DNA of 64,000 nt from positions 4,155,288 to 4,219,287 of the forward strand of contig JABAKD010000010.1 in assembly GCA_012845835.1 (NCBI GenBank). Direction: 5' to 3'. The position numbers were made by a program, and so were the translations under genes. Of the stretch, positions 1-12,434 are shown piece by piece; the stretch's first letter is position 1, and each line of letters starts with the position of its first letter. The stretch is from Undaria pinnatifida (taxonomy: Eukaryota; Sar; Phaeophyceae; Laminariales; Alariaceae). The notes under the pieces are model-generated. The model was not told where the DNA came from. It worked only from the letters and a program-made list of their open reading frames with translations, and did no database searches.

Positions 1-3000
1 GCGCACAGGACGCTACGACCGCATGGGTGTTGACCGCGGAATGGATGCGCCGCATGTTAAACGCCGTTCGTGCTTGCTTTGTTTGCGAGGACCGTGCGGA
101 CAAACATGTAAGATATCAACACGACTGCTTGCTTGTACTCGCATCAAACGAATCTGCAGCAATAGTACACCAAATACCGAATAGATGCGTTTTCACGTTT
201 TTTGTTTGCGCCGCCGCTCCCTTCCCCCGCATCAGACCGCACGTCAACATCAAATACGGTGCGTGTAGCGTATAAGATGTTCTAATGACCAACGGTGTCA
301 AACATAACAAGCGATAGCCGGGCTATAGGTTCCCGCAGGCGTACTGTTGTGCAACATATCTTTTGTTTTGGTGGCAAAGCAACACAAGTGTATGCACCCC
401 CACCGCCCCCGTACGCTTGTGTTCTTCCCCACCTCCCCCGTCCTCCCCCCATCACTTCGTTTTAACCCTCCAGAATCCGTGGTTAGGTTGGGTTTCAGTG
501 CCATTCCGAGGCAGGTCGGAGTTCGGGACTAGGGGGTGAATCAGTCTCCTGTAAGCAGACTAGGGCCACCGGGGCCATACGAAAACTGACGCTGGGCCAA
601 TCAATGGGGTAAGGGAAGCTAGCATTAAGCTGCCGTCCGACTACTATCGGACGAGAGACACAGGGGTAGAGGGGTCTACTATACAGCTGTCCAGTATATA
701 CAGCTGTGCAGTATACAGCTATACGAGCGAACATATAGTAGGCAATCTTGGCAAGCATCGTGTAGGGACCTACTGTAGTTGAGTAATCATCGAGCGCCGA
801 CGTTGATGTTGGGGAGCTACTCGAGCCCCATTAATTCAGTGCTTGGAACGTATAGCATAGTACGAGCGGACAGATGGTAACCATGGCAATCGTCGTACAG
901 GAACTTAGTTGAGTAAGCGTCGAGAGCGGACGTGCGTAGATATTGGGACGCTATTCGAGCCCCGTTGATTGAACGCTTAGATTCCGCCTTGTTTCCCACC
1001 AGACTGAGGATAGTAAATTTGTTTTCCACGTATTTCATGTCCTTGAAGCTGACCACCGCCTACGTCTGTCCGAACCAACTAAACATCTAAAGGCACCCCC
1101 TCCAGTCTCAAGATCGAAGAAGACTGCCAAGGTATCTTATCCTAATAGTGACGTTGTCGACTGCAGGCAATAATAGCTCGCGCCCACCACAAGGTTGTAA
1201 GAACAGCGCAAAAAACAAATGGGTCTGACAAAGTCAGGTGAAGGACAGGGAGTGAGGAGGAAGAGGTTTGTGAACGCGAGGCCTATACCTATGTATATTG
1301 GCCAGGTTACCTGGCGCGTGACACCCAAAGGCAAACTCAATCAATGCCTCCTTGCGGCTGTCTAAATCGCTCGACCTCAACACGCCCGGTAACCCATTCA
1401 CCTCCGAAACGTACTCCAAGAATAGCGACCAGAATTGTACGCGTGCCTAGTCGACCTCGCCACTGAAATTCTCGGGGCCTCCCTCCCTCGGCCGCCTCTC
1501 GAACAGCACCTCTGCTTGCAGGTCGGGTGTACTCGCAGTCCTCCTGAGCCAGCATCTGCGTATTCCCTGCCCCGCATACCAATCACCAGGCCCGCCGCCC
1601 CCTCTTCGAATAGGTCGGTTGGGCGCGCTCCTCGGATTGCGATGAGACCTTCGCCGTCGCCAGGCACGGTTGCCTTATCCCTTCCCCCTCCAATTGCCGC
1701 AATGTTACCACGACCTGTCGTCATCCCTGGGCCCCGCCAGACCGGTGCCATCTCGCCATTCCTATTTCCCGATGGCATCTCGTCGCACGAAAGGATGCGT
1801 GTCGGAGTGAATTTGACAGGGGGAGCGGGGGGGGGGGGGGGGGGGCGTACTTAATTGTTGCTTGTCCTGGTCATTTGACCATTGACCACGCATCCCGTTG
1901 GAGGCGGAACACCAGGGGCGGGGGCGGGGAGTGAATATCACGCTCCAAGGGTGACAGAGGGGGGATACTCCCCACCCCCCCGCACCCCCATAACGTTGAT
2001 GGTGACGTGTTCTCTACACGAGCAACCAGTGCGCAAAAATAGGGGAGAAACCAAGAAAGAAAATAAGACGAAAGTGAAGCGACGTTGCAGCGCCGTACCT
2101 CCACTTGCACAACCAATTGTTTTGATGGCTAGCTCTGGGTCGGTGCTGCCCTTGTGCCAAAAGTGCTCATAAGATGGACCAAATGAGCCCACGACTCTCG
2201 TGGTGGATTGTGTATGTCCCGAATCAGGAGAGCTACCCCCCCCGCACAACATTGGTTCGGGAAACAGGGAAAATAGTAGGATAGTTTCATCACAACGCAA
2301 TACGTACGATATGCTTGGCTTCGCTATCTCGTATCAATACGCTTCTTTGGATGTGCTTATGTCTCTATTTTTCCTCATCGTACCGTCCACTTAACCGATA
2401 GATTCGTAGTCACCCGCCCACATAAGGCGACTGTCTCTTTTTAGGAACAGGAAGAAGGGGGCGCCATAGTAACCCGTGTCGTTCGCCGTACGAGAATTGA
2501 CAAGCACTTAACAGCACAACGGCTCCAAAATTGAGATCACCACGGAATGGTCTTCAGTGCGAAGCTTCCGCTAAACGTGAACAGTATCGTAGCTCTGCGA
2601 CGATTATGGACCGCGAAACGACGCACTATCAGTGTCTACGAGGTTCGAGCAGCTTCAGCCGCCGCGATGCACATGAGATGCGTCCCTCAGACGAAAACGA
2701 GCAGTGCTGGTGCGTTACGCTTGCTTCCGTCTGTTTGCCTCAGTCGACCCCAACACGGAAGCAATTTTCAAGATAAATGTGGCGGACTACTCGACCCTCG
2801 AGCACTAGTGCCCCAGTGATTCCGCGACGGTGCCTATCCTCGTTGGCTTTGCAATCGACAAGTTTCATCCCGGCTGTTGACAGCATGCACCCGTCACACA
2901 CCAGCGGAGAGCATGCGCTGTACTTGCTTTGGTTTGTTTGAGTCCCGTTTTCGTGCTCCTGCGGTATGCGTGCACCCGGAAAGACGGACCCAATTCAGCG

Positions 3001-3150
3001 AAAGAGGAATATTTACGTAAGCCTGCCTCGTGATTTTTTTCTTCTCCGAGGGGAAAGTTCGAGGCAGAATGAGGGTTGCTCCACCTTTGAGCGACCCCTT
3101 CCGCCGTCACTCTGCGGTGACGGCTGCCCCAGTTGCAATTCATAAGCGTT
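1..3150. other. Gene-free stretch, no recognised feature
   Basis: I see no convincing gene here. Open frames of 60-139 codons occur on both strands but overlap each other, have no recognisable motif and sit in GC-skewed sequence. Two diverged copies of an 80-bp segment, near 768-845 and 893-972, share the words GAGTAA, TCGAG and CGAGCCCC. There is a run of 19 G at 1827-1845. A minus-strand stretch near 1330-1440 could be read as an exon ending at a GTAACC donor, but nothing else supports it. Confidence 0.5.
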
Positions 3151-5100
3151 GATTCGTCGATGGCGGCACGGTGCAGCCGTCGCGCGCCTGGAAATGTATA
3201 GGTACTTACTGCATTTGCATCATAGACCAGACAGCACCAGGACGTACATATGTATATATTTGTACCTTCTGCTTCGGGGATCATATATGTGGTACAGTGT
3301 GGAGTTCGTTCTACCGACGGGTATCCAAACAAAACGGGAGAGTGACTCCATCCTCGAGCGTCCATGCCAGTCGTGACTCTACCGCGGTCGCCTAGGATGT
3401 GACTCCAAACGCGGCGAATTTAGCTGGCGGCACGGTACAGCCGCTGCGTGGCAGGAAATATACATAGGTACTTGTCTGCATCAGCAACCAGACGACCCAT
3501 ATATAGCGCATTTCAGAGGTTGTGGACAGGAGGAATATACCCGCTTTCCTTTCCCGCCACCATGATGCCGATGTTGGCGTTTTTCTTATGTGTGTCTCCA
3601 CCCGCGCAACCTATGCGCCAAGGGAGAGAATAAACTAACGTATACAGTAAATATGACGGGGTGAAGCAGTGTGGCAACGTTGCGCCCCCCATTCATACAA
3701 CCAACTCTTGTGGCAGTTACCTTTGTATCAGTATACCTCTGTCTCGGTTAATACCCTGTCCATAATGTGCGTATCTGGCGGGACAAACGAGGCCACGCTG
3801 CTCGGCGTGGGTTTCAAAGGGGAGGGGAAGGTGGGTACCCTCCGCTTCCCCGCCCACGTCACGGTAACGCCGATGTTGGCGTGTTTTTCTATATCGAGCA
3901 ACCTATATCCAAAGAAAGAGACGGAATCCACGAAAACAAAAAATGACGGAGGGGGGGCAGCGTTATAGCGTTGGGCCCCCACACTTGTACCGCCTACTCT
4001 TGCGATGACTATTTTATATTGAGAGCTATCATGTGGAAGATGCGCGTATCTTGCGGGACGTACGAGCGCACGCCATTCGGCATGGGTCGCTTGTAACTCG
4101 GGGGGGTGAGATTGCCTCCCACAAACAACACTGATTCAGGAAGCAGGGAAAGTGGCCGATTAGTAGCATCACGAGGCGTCAAGTTGGTTTATCTAGCTCT
4201 TTCTGTTGATTTCGGATCGCACCGCCGGCGTTACGGATCGTCCGTAGTCATGCAATGCGCCGGTCAACACACCCCAGGTGGTTCGCGTCTCTCGGTCACA
4301 AGTGCAGAGAGGAGAACTCACGCAAACGCAAGCCATTTTCGCCATGAATATAAACCAAGGGGAGAGGGGAGGAGGGGCGGAGGCAAAAGCACGAACACTA
4401 AAATGACCACCTAAGTTAATGGCGGAAGGGCGCGAGCCAGCAAGTATGTCGACGTACCAACATCTGCCCACGCGACACCAGGTAGTTTGGATGTGTCATA
4501 CTTACCTGCATCAGGGGCCCTATAGGGTAATGCAATGTGGGTTCTGTCAAGTGACCTGTGAACGCGACGCCACTCTCCTCACGCACTCGCCGCGACTCCG
4601 CAGCGGCAACTCTCGCTGGCGGCATGGTATAGCCATTGCGCGCCAGGCATTACTCGTAAGACTATAGTTAGTGGGCTATTATATCCCAGTGCGCATCTAG
4701 ACTATGATATCCCAGTATTTATCTCTGTCGCCAACGAGGTCGACGCCCTGTACGCAAAGGGAACCCAATATTTGTACGAGTGTAAAATGTAGGTAACGTG
4801 TCTCCAGAGCACGATAGACTATTATTCCGCAGACATAAAATGGTATATTTCTGTTGCCTAACGACGTTGGCGTGCAGTACAGATCATGCGATAATGTAGT
4901 GCACCAGCCACCTCCTTAGGTCCCCGAGACTCTGCGGCAGTGATTATCACTGGCAGCGTTACACAGCCATTGCGCACCCTAAAAGAAATACCAGGCAGTA
5001 GATATTGTAATAGTAGACTACCTGCTATAGATTTCTGTGGCGAAGGAGGCTCGCTCGCATTACAGATCAGGCAGCATGTAGTGCGCCCTTCTAGCCACAC
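3150..5100. repeat. Diverged dispersed repeat cluster
   Basis: Related segments recur at about 3158-3245, 3424-3510, 4612-4655 and 4945-5010. They share the words GGCGGCACGGT, CAGCC and GCGCGCCAGG, often followed by a TAGGTACTT word. A second shared word, GCCGATGTTGGCGT, occurs near 3567 and 3870. A third pair, near 2250 and 4130, shares GGTTCGGGAAACAGGGAAA-like sequence. The copies are diverged and unevenly spaced, so this looks like old transposon debris and not a tandem satellite. No gene is visible. Confidence 0.4.
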
Positions 5101-5472
5101 CAAATTGGCGTGAATCAAGACTGCACTTGGCGCCCCCATGTGTACTCTGGGAGGACGCCTACAAGGGCTACCTCTGCGGCAGATTAGATACACATATAAA
5201 CATATTGGCCTTTGCACGAGAGCAATCGAAGGGTCCGATTTAGGGCAGGTTCTGAGCCGTCTTCGAGACAACTAAAGCTGAGGTTCACCTCTCGGTGCGC
5301 TGTTTCCTGGGCGTGCCCCAACTTGCTCGCCCTTTCTGACTCTGCCGGGGGCGGCCTCGGCCATTCTCGCCTTGTGTCGTGACAGCTGCTGCAAAATCGT
5401 GTTTCTTGCAAACATTCTGTTGTGAAAGTCAAGTACGCGTAGTTGTAGGTATAACAACACAAAACATTGTCT

Positions 5473-5667
5473 CAGTAGTAGTCGTACAGCAGTAGCTTAA
5501 GGGGTAGCCCCAAACTATTGTTACTTGATTGAGCGCGAGTTCGCATCTCGGTGAAACCACTTGTTTTTTCAGTAGTAATCGTACAACGGTAGCTTGAGGG
5601 GTAGCCCCGATTGATTATTAATAGATTGGGAGCGAGTTCGAATCTCGGTGAAATCATTTATTTTTCG
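5473..5667 (+). repeat. Two tandem tRNA-like (SINE-type) units
   Basis: Two 97-bp direct copies start at 5473 and 5570. Each has an A-box-like word (GTAGCTTAAGG, GGTAGCTTGAGG) and, about 45 bp later, a T-arm-like word (GAGTTCGCATCTCGG, GAGTTCGAATCTCGG) that fits a pol III B box. A third partial B-box-like word, GGGTTCGAGCCTCG, lies near 5697. No acceptor stem closes, so these are tRNA-derived SINE heads or tRNA relics and not functional tRNA genes. Confidence 0.45.
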
Positions 5668-6289
5668 AGTTAGTTTACTTGTTGTCTTTTCTCTGGGTTC
5701 GAGCCTCGATGTGTACATTGTCCGAAACCCCTACTTTTTATCCCCCTCCCCCCTCTTTTTTTCTCTTCGTGTACCGGCTCAAATCAAAGTGAAAATATTG
5801 TTGCATGCATATTACAGATCGTTACATTGGAAATGCTGCTTGCTGTTGTCAAACTGCCCCACCTGACGCTCCTGCCGTTGTTGAAATTACATGTACATAA
5901 GAGGAGTTGTGCGGGGGCTGCTGCTGCTGTTGTTCGTCGTTGGGTGCCGGATGAGGCATTTTTTTGTTGTGGTGTATTGCACCTGATTCCAGTGTTTATT
6001 TCTCTGTATTCAAACACGGTTTGTTTTTAAGGAACCCCTCGGCAGTGCTGTCGCATGTACATATTAGATTTACGTATAATCCTATACTCACAATACAAGT
6101 CATGCATCCTCAAAAATTACGGGCGCGCGCAGAGCCAAGGCGGGCGGCAGCCCACCGTGGCGAAGCCCGCCTCGTAAAAAAATGAATACATATTTCATCA
6201 CCTGTGATTCAATTACATGTAACGCCCATATTATCATACTTTATTGAATGTAATACCAATAACAGTAGGATGGTGTTATTGTTAAAACG

Positions 6290-6570
6290 CGGTTTTTCGT
6301 TGACAGATTCCGGTTATTTTAGCTTGCTCTTTTGGCTTTCACGTACCGGTATGCTCAGACTCTTCTTGGTGCCTGATTTACCTTGTACGCGTTCCAATGG
6401 CTTTCACTCACCGATGTATTCGCACTTTTGAGTCTGCTTCGCATTATACATCCTCCAACGGCTTTCGCGTACTCATCATGTCGGATTTTGGGTGCCTGCT
6501 TTACTTTACACCCGTTAATTGGCTTCTTCCTTGCAAGAGGTGTGGGAGTGCGTTTGTGAAGCCCCGCAAC
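6290..6570. repeat. Degenerate tandem repeat, about 60-120 bp units
   Basis: The words TGGCTTTCAC and TGCCTGMTTTACYTTRTAC return several times in diverged form. On the minus strand the open frame at 6606-6355 shows the echo as repeated peptides (NGCKVKQAP, WNAYKVNQAP). The flanking stretches 5668-6290 and 6570-7120 hold no recognised gene. A short GC-rich block with GGCGGGC and GCCCGCC words lies at 6119-6176. Confidence 0.35.
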
Positions 6571-7122
6571 TTCGATCAAATCTCCATAATTTTCCGGATG
6601 GATCAAGTTCCACCTGATATTTCTTAAATTCTACATACACGTCCATTCAGGATGGGCTTGTGTTATGATATCCCCTCTCCCATGTTGTGGCAATATGATG
6701 TATAACAAGTGTTCCCTCATTTCCTGGTAGGCACTGTCGCCTGCCTGAATTAAATGAACACGCCCCCTTCGTGTCAAAAGGCATCGAGCGGGCAGCAAGA
6801 ACTCTTACGACAAGAACAATTACAACATCCAAAGCAACCATCGTGTGAGTGATGGGTGAAGAGTAAAAGACACCGTTCATAGCAATAACCGGTCTCTAGG
6901 ACCATACCTGGTACCGCCTTATCTTCACACTCTCCACAAACCGAAACCCCGGACTTGCTCCGTTCAATCTTCCACGCATACTTGCATACTGCAGATAATA
7001 GTAACGCTATTTTTTTGACGAATTTCCAAACACGTATCACGGATTCTGATTTATGTCACGAGTCATGATTTTATCGTTCGTTAATGATGACCCTAGAAAG
7101 TACTTTACATTAGTTGGACAAG

Positions 7123-8525
7123 CCATGGCACGTGCCGTGGCATTGTCATGGCATCGCGTACCATGGCATTGTCATGGTAATGCCATGGCCATTCCATTCC
7201 ATGTCATGCTCCATCCATAGTCCATCCACGATATGCCATGGCATTGCCATGGCATGTCGTGGAAGGACCATGGCATTGCCATGGACCATGGCATGTGTCG
7301 TGGACGTTGTATGTACCATGGGACATGTGAGGCCATATGACAATGACCATGACAATGCCATAACACTGCCAGGAACAAGCCATGCAATACCATGATCATC
7401 CATGGCACATTCCCGTGGACATTGCCATGGATGCACCATGGCACCGGTGGACATGCCATGGATGCACCATGGCACCGGCTTGGTGGACATGCCATGGTCA
7501 TACCATCGGCATCCATGGTCATGGCGCGTGCTATGATAGAGATGCACCACTTGATTTCTAAGGTTTCCTCAGTTTGAGAGCTTCAGACCTCTCTCCCAAA
7601 AACTGATTTAGAGAGAAAAAACAAAACCGCTACCGGATGAAAAATCCAATGGCCTAAACTTGTACACAGCGAGAATAACGCAACATAAAGTTGTCTATTT
7701 CCGGCGAATTTGGGTTAAGGAGCCCGTCATTCAGAAAACAAATACCCAAAAAAATCCATCTCTACCGTAGCATGCGTCGCATGCCATCGTCCATGGCCAC
7801 CCACGGTCATGCCATGGTCATCGTGGTCATCCATGGTCATCCATGGTCATCCATGTTCATGCCATGGTCGTCCATGTCCATGCCACGCATGACCATGACC
7901 ATGCCATAATCATCCATGGCCATACCACGCATGACCATAGCAATGCCATGGCAATGCCATGTAATGCCATGGTCATCCAAGGAGATGCCATGGTCATGCC
8001 ATGGTCATCCACGGTGGCCATGACACGCATGACCACGGCAATGCCATGGCAATGCCATGTTCATCCATGGCTATTCCACGGTCACCCATAGACATGCCAA
8101 GGTCAGGCGTGGCCATGCCATGGTTGTCCATGGTCATACCATGGTCATACCATGGTCATACCATGGTCATCCATGGCCATGCCCCATGGTAATCCATGGC
8201 CATGCCACGCATGATCATGACCACGCGTGACTATGGCATGACCATGGATGGCCATGGCATGACTGTGGATGACCATGCACAACCATGGCATCGCCATGGC
8301 ATGATCATGCATGACCATGCATAGCCATGGATAGCCAAGGGCGACCATGACACGACCACGCAAAACCATGGCACTGCCACGCGTAACCACGGCATTGCCA
8401 TGGCATTGCCATGGCATGACCATGCACGGCCACGGATAACCATGGACGATGACGGGATGGCCATGCGCAACCATCTGGCACGACAATGGATGACCGTGGA
8501 ACGACCATGGTGCATCCAAGGTACC
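7123..8525. repeat. Array of CCATGG palindromes
   Basis: This is a dense cluster of the 6-bp palindrome CCATGG and its variants (CCATGGCA, CCATGGTCATCCATGG, CCACGG, CATGACCATG), spaced irregularly at roughly 8-30 bp. Dozens of copies occur in two blocks, 7123-7525 and 7775-8525. Because the unit is its own reverse complement, both strands give long histidine/methionine/tryptophan-rich open frames, which I treat as artefacts. A 244-bp inverted-repeat element separates the two blocks. Confidence 0.85.
7529..7772. mobile_element. Small inverted-repeat element (MITE) inside the CCATGG array
   Basis: This 244-bp non-palindromic, AT-richer insert interrupts the CCATGG array. The left end reads TGCTATGATAGAGATG and the right end, reverse-complemented, reads TGCTACGGTAGAGATG, 14 of 16 identical. 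No coding capacity is seen. I could not find a clear target-site duplication, so the exact ends may be off by a few bases. The TIR core resembles those of the elements at 17148-17383 and 48196-48463. Confidence 0.5.
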
Positions 8526-8569
8526 GCATGGAACAACGTACGGTTAATATTCAATAAACGTGGCATGGC

Positions 8570-9095
8570 ATGCTTGGCATGTCATGGAACCGGTCCAAAA
8601 AATGCACTGGTAAGACGGTGGACGTGGGATGGATGGGTTATTAAGTTTCCGTGCTTTCGCTTCGCTTAATGCTCAATGCCTGCGTGCACGTTCTCTCTTG
8701 GCCTGGTATAGCGTGAAGGACACACCAGGTTTGGGATATATAAGAACAAGCACGGCTCGATCGACGAGAACAACAGAACTTACGAAAAGAGAGTATGAAT
8801 ACAAAAGTTGAAAGAGGGCGAGAGGACTCTCACGTCTACAGCAGTACGCACCATGTACGTATAGAGTAGTGTTATTAGACACCATTAATAATTCTACTCG
8901 ATTAAGGCTGGCAATCAACAGAAGTAATCATGATTTATCACGTTTTCAAATCATGGATATTAATAATCAACAATAATCAAATCAACTAGTCCTTGATTAA
9001 ATTGTATTACTCTTGAGACTTGCTGGATGGTTGTTAGTTTGGGACGACAGTATTTAATCTGTAGAGTGCCACGCAGACCAAGTGTATGGTTTTTT
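8570..9095 (+). other. Possible LTR remnant, otherwise empty
   Basis: The stretch 8690-8880 carries a TATA-like word (GATATATAAG, near 8736) followed by AACAAGCAC, CGAGAAC and GAGGACTCTCAC words. A similar order of words is found at about 21185-21310. This arrangement resembles the promoter and leader of an LTR, but no LTR ends were found. The rest is AT-rich with no gene. Confidence 0.25.
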
Positions 9096-9100
9096 GTGTG

Positions 9101-9538
9101 TGCCATGGATAATGAGTAATACCCTGGCACGGTGGTTTGAGAGGCTATGCCGTCGACGTTAGCCGAGGTGATGGCACGGAGCGAGAGGACAGCCTCGAAG
9201 ACGAAGTGCTTCCGAGATGTAGAGAAGATGTTGAATAGTACAACGGTGGTGCTTAATTTGGCCAATATGCACAGATATAAACCGCAGAGGTTCAGGAGCC
9301 CAGACGACGGCTGCTGCAAAGAGATGACCAGGACAGCTATGATCCGGAAGGATCTACAAGAGAGAGTCACACGAGAGAGTGAGCTACCTGGATATCAAGC
9401 GGAGAATGCTACGGAAGTAATTCCTCCGCACACATACGTACGTTACACCTGAACCCACACATGTGAGATCTACGATACACAAGAGCAGTGCCTCTGAACA
9501 TTGACTCATAATGTCTATGTGCTAACATTTCCATAACA
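9101..9538 (-). repeat. 3' LTR of the Copia element
   Basis: This is the downstream LTR in minus-strand orientation, 438 bp. On the minus strand it starts TGTTATGGAAATGTTAGC and ends CATTATCCATGGCA, the usual TG...CA limits. It aligns along its full length with 15799-16248. The flanking 9096-9100 GTGTG is one copy of the target duplication. Confidence 0.92.
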
Positions 9539-9552
9539 CACACCCTCAATGG
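9539..9552 (-). other. Polypurine tract
   Basis: The minus strand reads CCATTGAGGGTGTG directly before the 3' LTR start (TGTTATGG). This is the expected site of the plus-strand DNA primer. It is less pure than usual, with pyrimidines inside, which fits a decayed copy. Confidence 0.5.
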
Positions 9553-9849
9553 AAGTTGCTCTACCTCGTACCAAACTAATGATGACTTATTCAAGCAAGT
9601 ATTTTCGTTTCATGCGTTTTAACCACCAAAAGAACTACGTGATGTTTCAGTCCTATACGTGCAACAATACGTTCGTGCGCTTGCTAAAGAGTACCTGCTA
9701 CTGCACAAACCAGTCTACCATGACTTCCAATCCTGTACATGGCTCGTTCAACCAGTGATGGTGCGAGGCCGGATGTCGATTACAGAAAGAGCTAGTTGAT
9801 TCGCACAAACAGAACAGATTCAAAACATACACACAAACATATAAACCGA

Positions 9850-10902
9850 TTAATTGAACTGGCAGATTATAAAGAACTGGCTGTTGATGAAATCGTTCAC
9901 GCTAATGTTGATGATGATGTCCAGCAAGTTCCTGAAGCGATGCTTGTTCAGGTGCTTTGTGCCGATGTCGGCAGGTTTGATGTCGGTCGGGATGTAGTGG
10001 ATGGAGATCCTTCCCTCCGACACGAGCTCTCGGATGAAGAAGAAGCGCCGCGCGATGTAATTCGTCGTCGAGCTTAAGGAGCGGTTTCCTAGCGCGTGCA
10101 GCGTCGCTGTGTTGTCGCAGTACAACGCCACTTTCGCGAAGTTCTTGCCGAACCCTAGCTCAGTCAGTATGTTCGAGCAGAACACTGCTTCCTTCATCGC
10201 AAAAGCCGACGCGACCAGCTCCGCCTCCATGGTCGACATGGCCGTCAGACCTTGTAGCCCCAACTTGAAGCCAATCGGCGCATCGCACAGCATCGACAAG
10301 TAGCATGAGGTGAACTTTCCGATGTCCGGGTTGTTGGCCCAGTTGGAGTCCGAAAAGACGGCAAGCTTGAAGCCTCCCCTCTTGTACGTAATGCTGAAGT
10401 CGGTTGTCCCCGCGAGATAGCGAAGAGTGTGCTTCGCCGCCACCACGTGGATATTGCTGGGTTTCGCCATCGGGCGAGCCAGTTGACCAGCGGCATACAT
10501 GATGTCGTACCTCAACACTTGGGAAATATACATCAGGCACCCCACGATGCCCTGGTAGCGCTTCTTTTCTTCCTCATCCAGCAGAGTCTCGTCAGGCTGC
10601 TGGTTGGAGAGTTCGGGACCGTACCCTGGCGTGTTCGTCGGCTTGCATTCCGACATTCCGAACCTCCCCAGGATGGACTTGTAGTAAGCCTCTTGAGAGA
10701 TCGTGAGAGTGCCACGCTCAAGGTCTCGCTTTATCTCCATGTCCAAGACGAGCCACACCGCTCCCATGTCGGTCGTCTTGAAACGCTGCTTCAACTTCTC
10801 GTTCACCATCGCCATGGCTTCAGAGTTGTTGCTGGCCAGAAGGAGATCGTCCACGTAGAGGGTCAAGTTCATCCGAACACGTGATCGTACAAGTAGACGC
10901 AC
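9850..10902 (-). pseudogene. Copia pol: reverse transcriptase 3' half and RNase H
   Basis: This 350-codon open frame covers the second half of the RT and the RNase H. The RT catalytic motif YVDDLLLAS is intact near residues 17-25. Copia-type words follow (GCLMYISQVLRYDIMYAAGQ). The RNase H region shows DSNWANNPDIGK, STMEAELVAS and LYCDNTATLHALGN, and the frame ends near the usual TKHL tail. The true upstream sequence (an SGTCVYLYD-like stretch) lies in another frame, so a one-base shift sits just before the first listed methionine, near 10880. About 300 bp separate the stop from the polypurine tract. Confidence 0.92.
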
Positions 10903-11446
10903 GTGCCGGACTGAAGCGGAACGAAGCCGATCTCGACAAGGGCGGGACCGATGGTGTTGAGCCAGTTCCCGGGGCTTTGGGCCAGCCCGTAGAGGCTCTT
11001 CTCTAGCTGCATCACTAGCTCACCTCAATCCTTGTCCTTGACCTCGAAGCCAGGTCGCTGCTCGACGAACACCAACTCCTGGATATCCGCGTACAGGAAG
11101 GCAGTTGGGACGTCCATCTGGTGTACAGGCAGTCCGAAGCGCACGGCTATGCAGCATATGATCTGCACGCTCTGAATCATGCACGCCGGGGCGTAGATGC
11201 TGCCAGAGTCAAGGCCAGGAACTTGGTTCCAACCTTGAGCCACTACACGAGCCCTGAAGGAGCCGCCCGCCTTGCGCTTGAAAACCCTTTTTGAATTGAT
11301 TCACTTCCGTCCAGCGGGAACGGCAGAGCGCGGAACAAGCTTGTATACTTGACGATTTTTAAGACTCGCGATCTCGCGTTCTGCTGCTGCGTTCCACCGG
11401 GCAGCTTCGGGCGCGGCCCGCGCTTCCTTGGTTGTCCGTGAAACAT
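10903..11446 (-). pseudogene. Copia pol: reverse transcriptase 5' half, broken
   Basis: The frame at 11243-11025 holds the conserved start of the Copia RT: VAQGWNQVPG, then QMDVPTAFLYADIQE with the first catalytic Asp in the MDV word. It ends at an in-frame TGA after KVKD-like residues. Past the stop the same strand continues with LEKSLYGLAQSPGNW, the expected next RT block, up to about 10903. Upstream, the KARLVAQGW-type start is split between frames at about 11250-11280. At least one stop and two shifts therefore disrupt the RT. Confidence 0.85.
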
Positions 11447-12434
11447 TCGGTTGCGTTGTTCCCACAGCGTACGCGTATTCCGTGAAGCCGAATGTGCCGT
11501 CCTTGTGGGCGACTCCCCTTCGCAGTGAACGCGTAGGAGAGGCGACGAAGGTCGCTTATGGTCTTTGCAGTGGGTACGCTCGAAGTAGCCCTGGCGGTTG
11601 CAGGCGTTGACGTGGAACCTCGTCCACCACGAGTACCACGCCCACGTGCAGACCCGCTGCCACGTCCACCGCCCTGCGTGATGCCTCCCCGCGCAGATCC
11701 ATCACGCGAAGCAGACCTGGTGACCGCAGGCGTCGGCGCGGAACCTCGCCCACCAAAAGACGAACCGCGTCCACGCACTGCACCACCCAGCGGCGCAGTA
11801 CCAGACGGAGCAGAACCAGCGGGCGATGAACCAAGCGGCGGCGCCGGACCAGGTGACGATCCAGGAGAAGACGCATCGTTGACCGGCACCGGGGGACTGA
11901 CTCCCCCCGGCGGGGCAGGGCTATCTTCCTCAGGTGTACCACCAGAAGTCCCAGGCGCGTCATTGGCAGGAGTAGATCCAGCAGGTGCAAGTCCAAGATC
12001 ACGGTTGGTTGTCTCAAAGAAAATTTCAAGAAACTCAATCGCAGACAGATCCCCGACGACATCCCCAACGGCACGTTCAGGAGATAGCGAATCAGCCGAG
12101 TGGTTGGAAGTGTCAGCCGAGTGGTTGGAAGTGTGGTTTCGCACGTCTCTTAGCATGTCGTCGTGGTCGTCGTACGTGAACTCCCCGTCGTCAAAACCGC
12201 GCGCGTCCAACGAAATGCGACAGAAGGCGTCTCAATGGAGATAACATTTTGACTCACCCGCACACGTCGCGTCTCGGAGTTGTAGATCCGGTAGGACTTG
12301 CTTTCCTCACTGAATCCGGCGAGCCGGCCTTCCCAAGCACGATGCTCCAGCTTATTGATGTGGACCTCTTCGTACACGAACGCCCAGGACCCGATCACCC
12401 GGAGATGGCCGAGATAGGCATCCTTACGCGGCAT
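11359..12434 (-). pseudogene. Copia pol: integrase C-terminus and Pro/Gly/Ser-rich linker
   Basis: The minus-strand frame at 12434-12150 shows the Copia integrase tail: HLRVIGSWAFVYEEVH, KLEHRAWEGRLAGFSEESK and YRIYNSETRRVRVSQNVI. A frame change near 12200 leads into 12210-11359, a long low-complexity linker rich in Pro, Gly, Ser, Ala and Arg, typical of the spacer between integrase and RT. The plus strand has an equally long open frame here (11558-12244), which I read as the GC-rich shadow of this linker. Confidence 0.8.

Noticed and set aside
1398-1854. Overlapping frames of 126 and 139 codons on opposite strands
   Set aside because: Both are GC-rich shadows of each other, without motifs, and the plus frame ends in a G run.
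5473-5667. Functional tRNA genes
   Set aside because: A- and B-box-like words are present, but no acceptor stem or anticodon arm closes. They fit SINE heads better. The same holds for 38560-38640 and 45720-45845.
7114-8669. Several open frames of 60-134 codons on both strands
   Set aside because: They are rich in His, Met, Trp and Pro because the CCATGG unit is self-complementary and lacks stop codons in most frames. There is no domain, and the strands mirror each other.
11558-12244. Plus-strand frame of 228 codons
   Set aside because: It is the antisense shadow of the GC-rich Copia linker between integrase and RT. The minus strand carries the recognisable domains.
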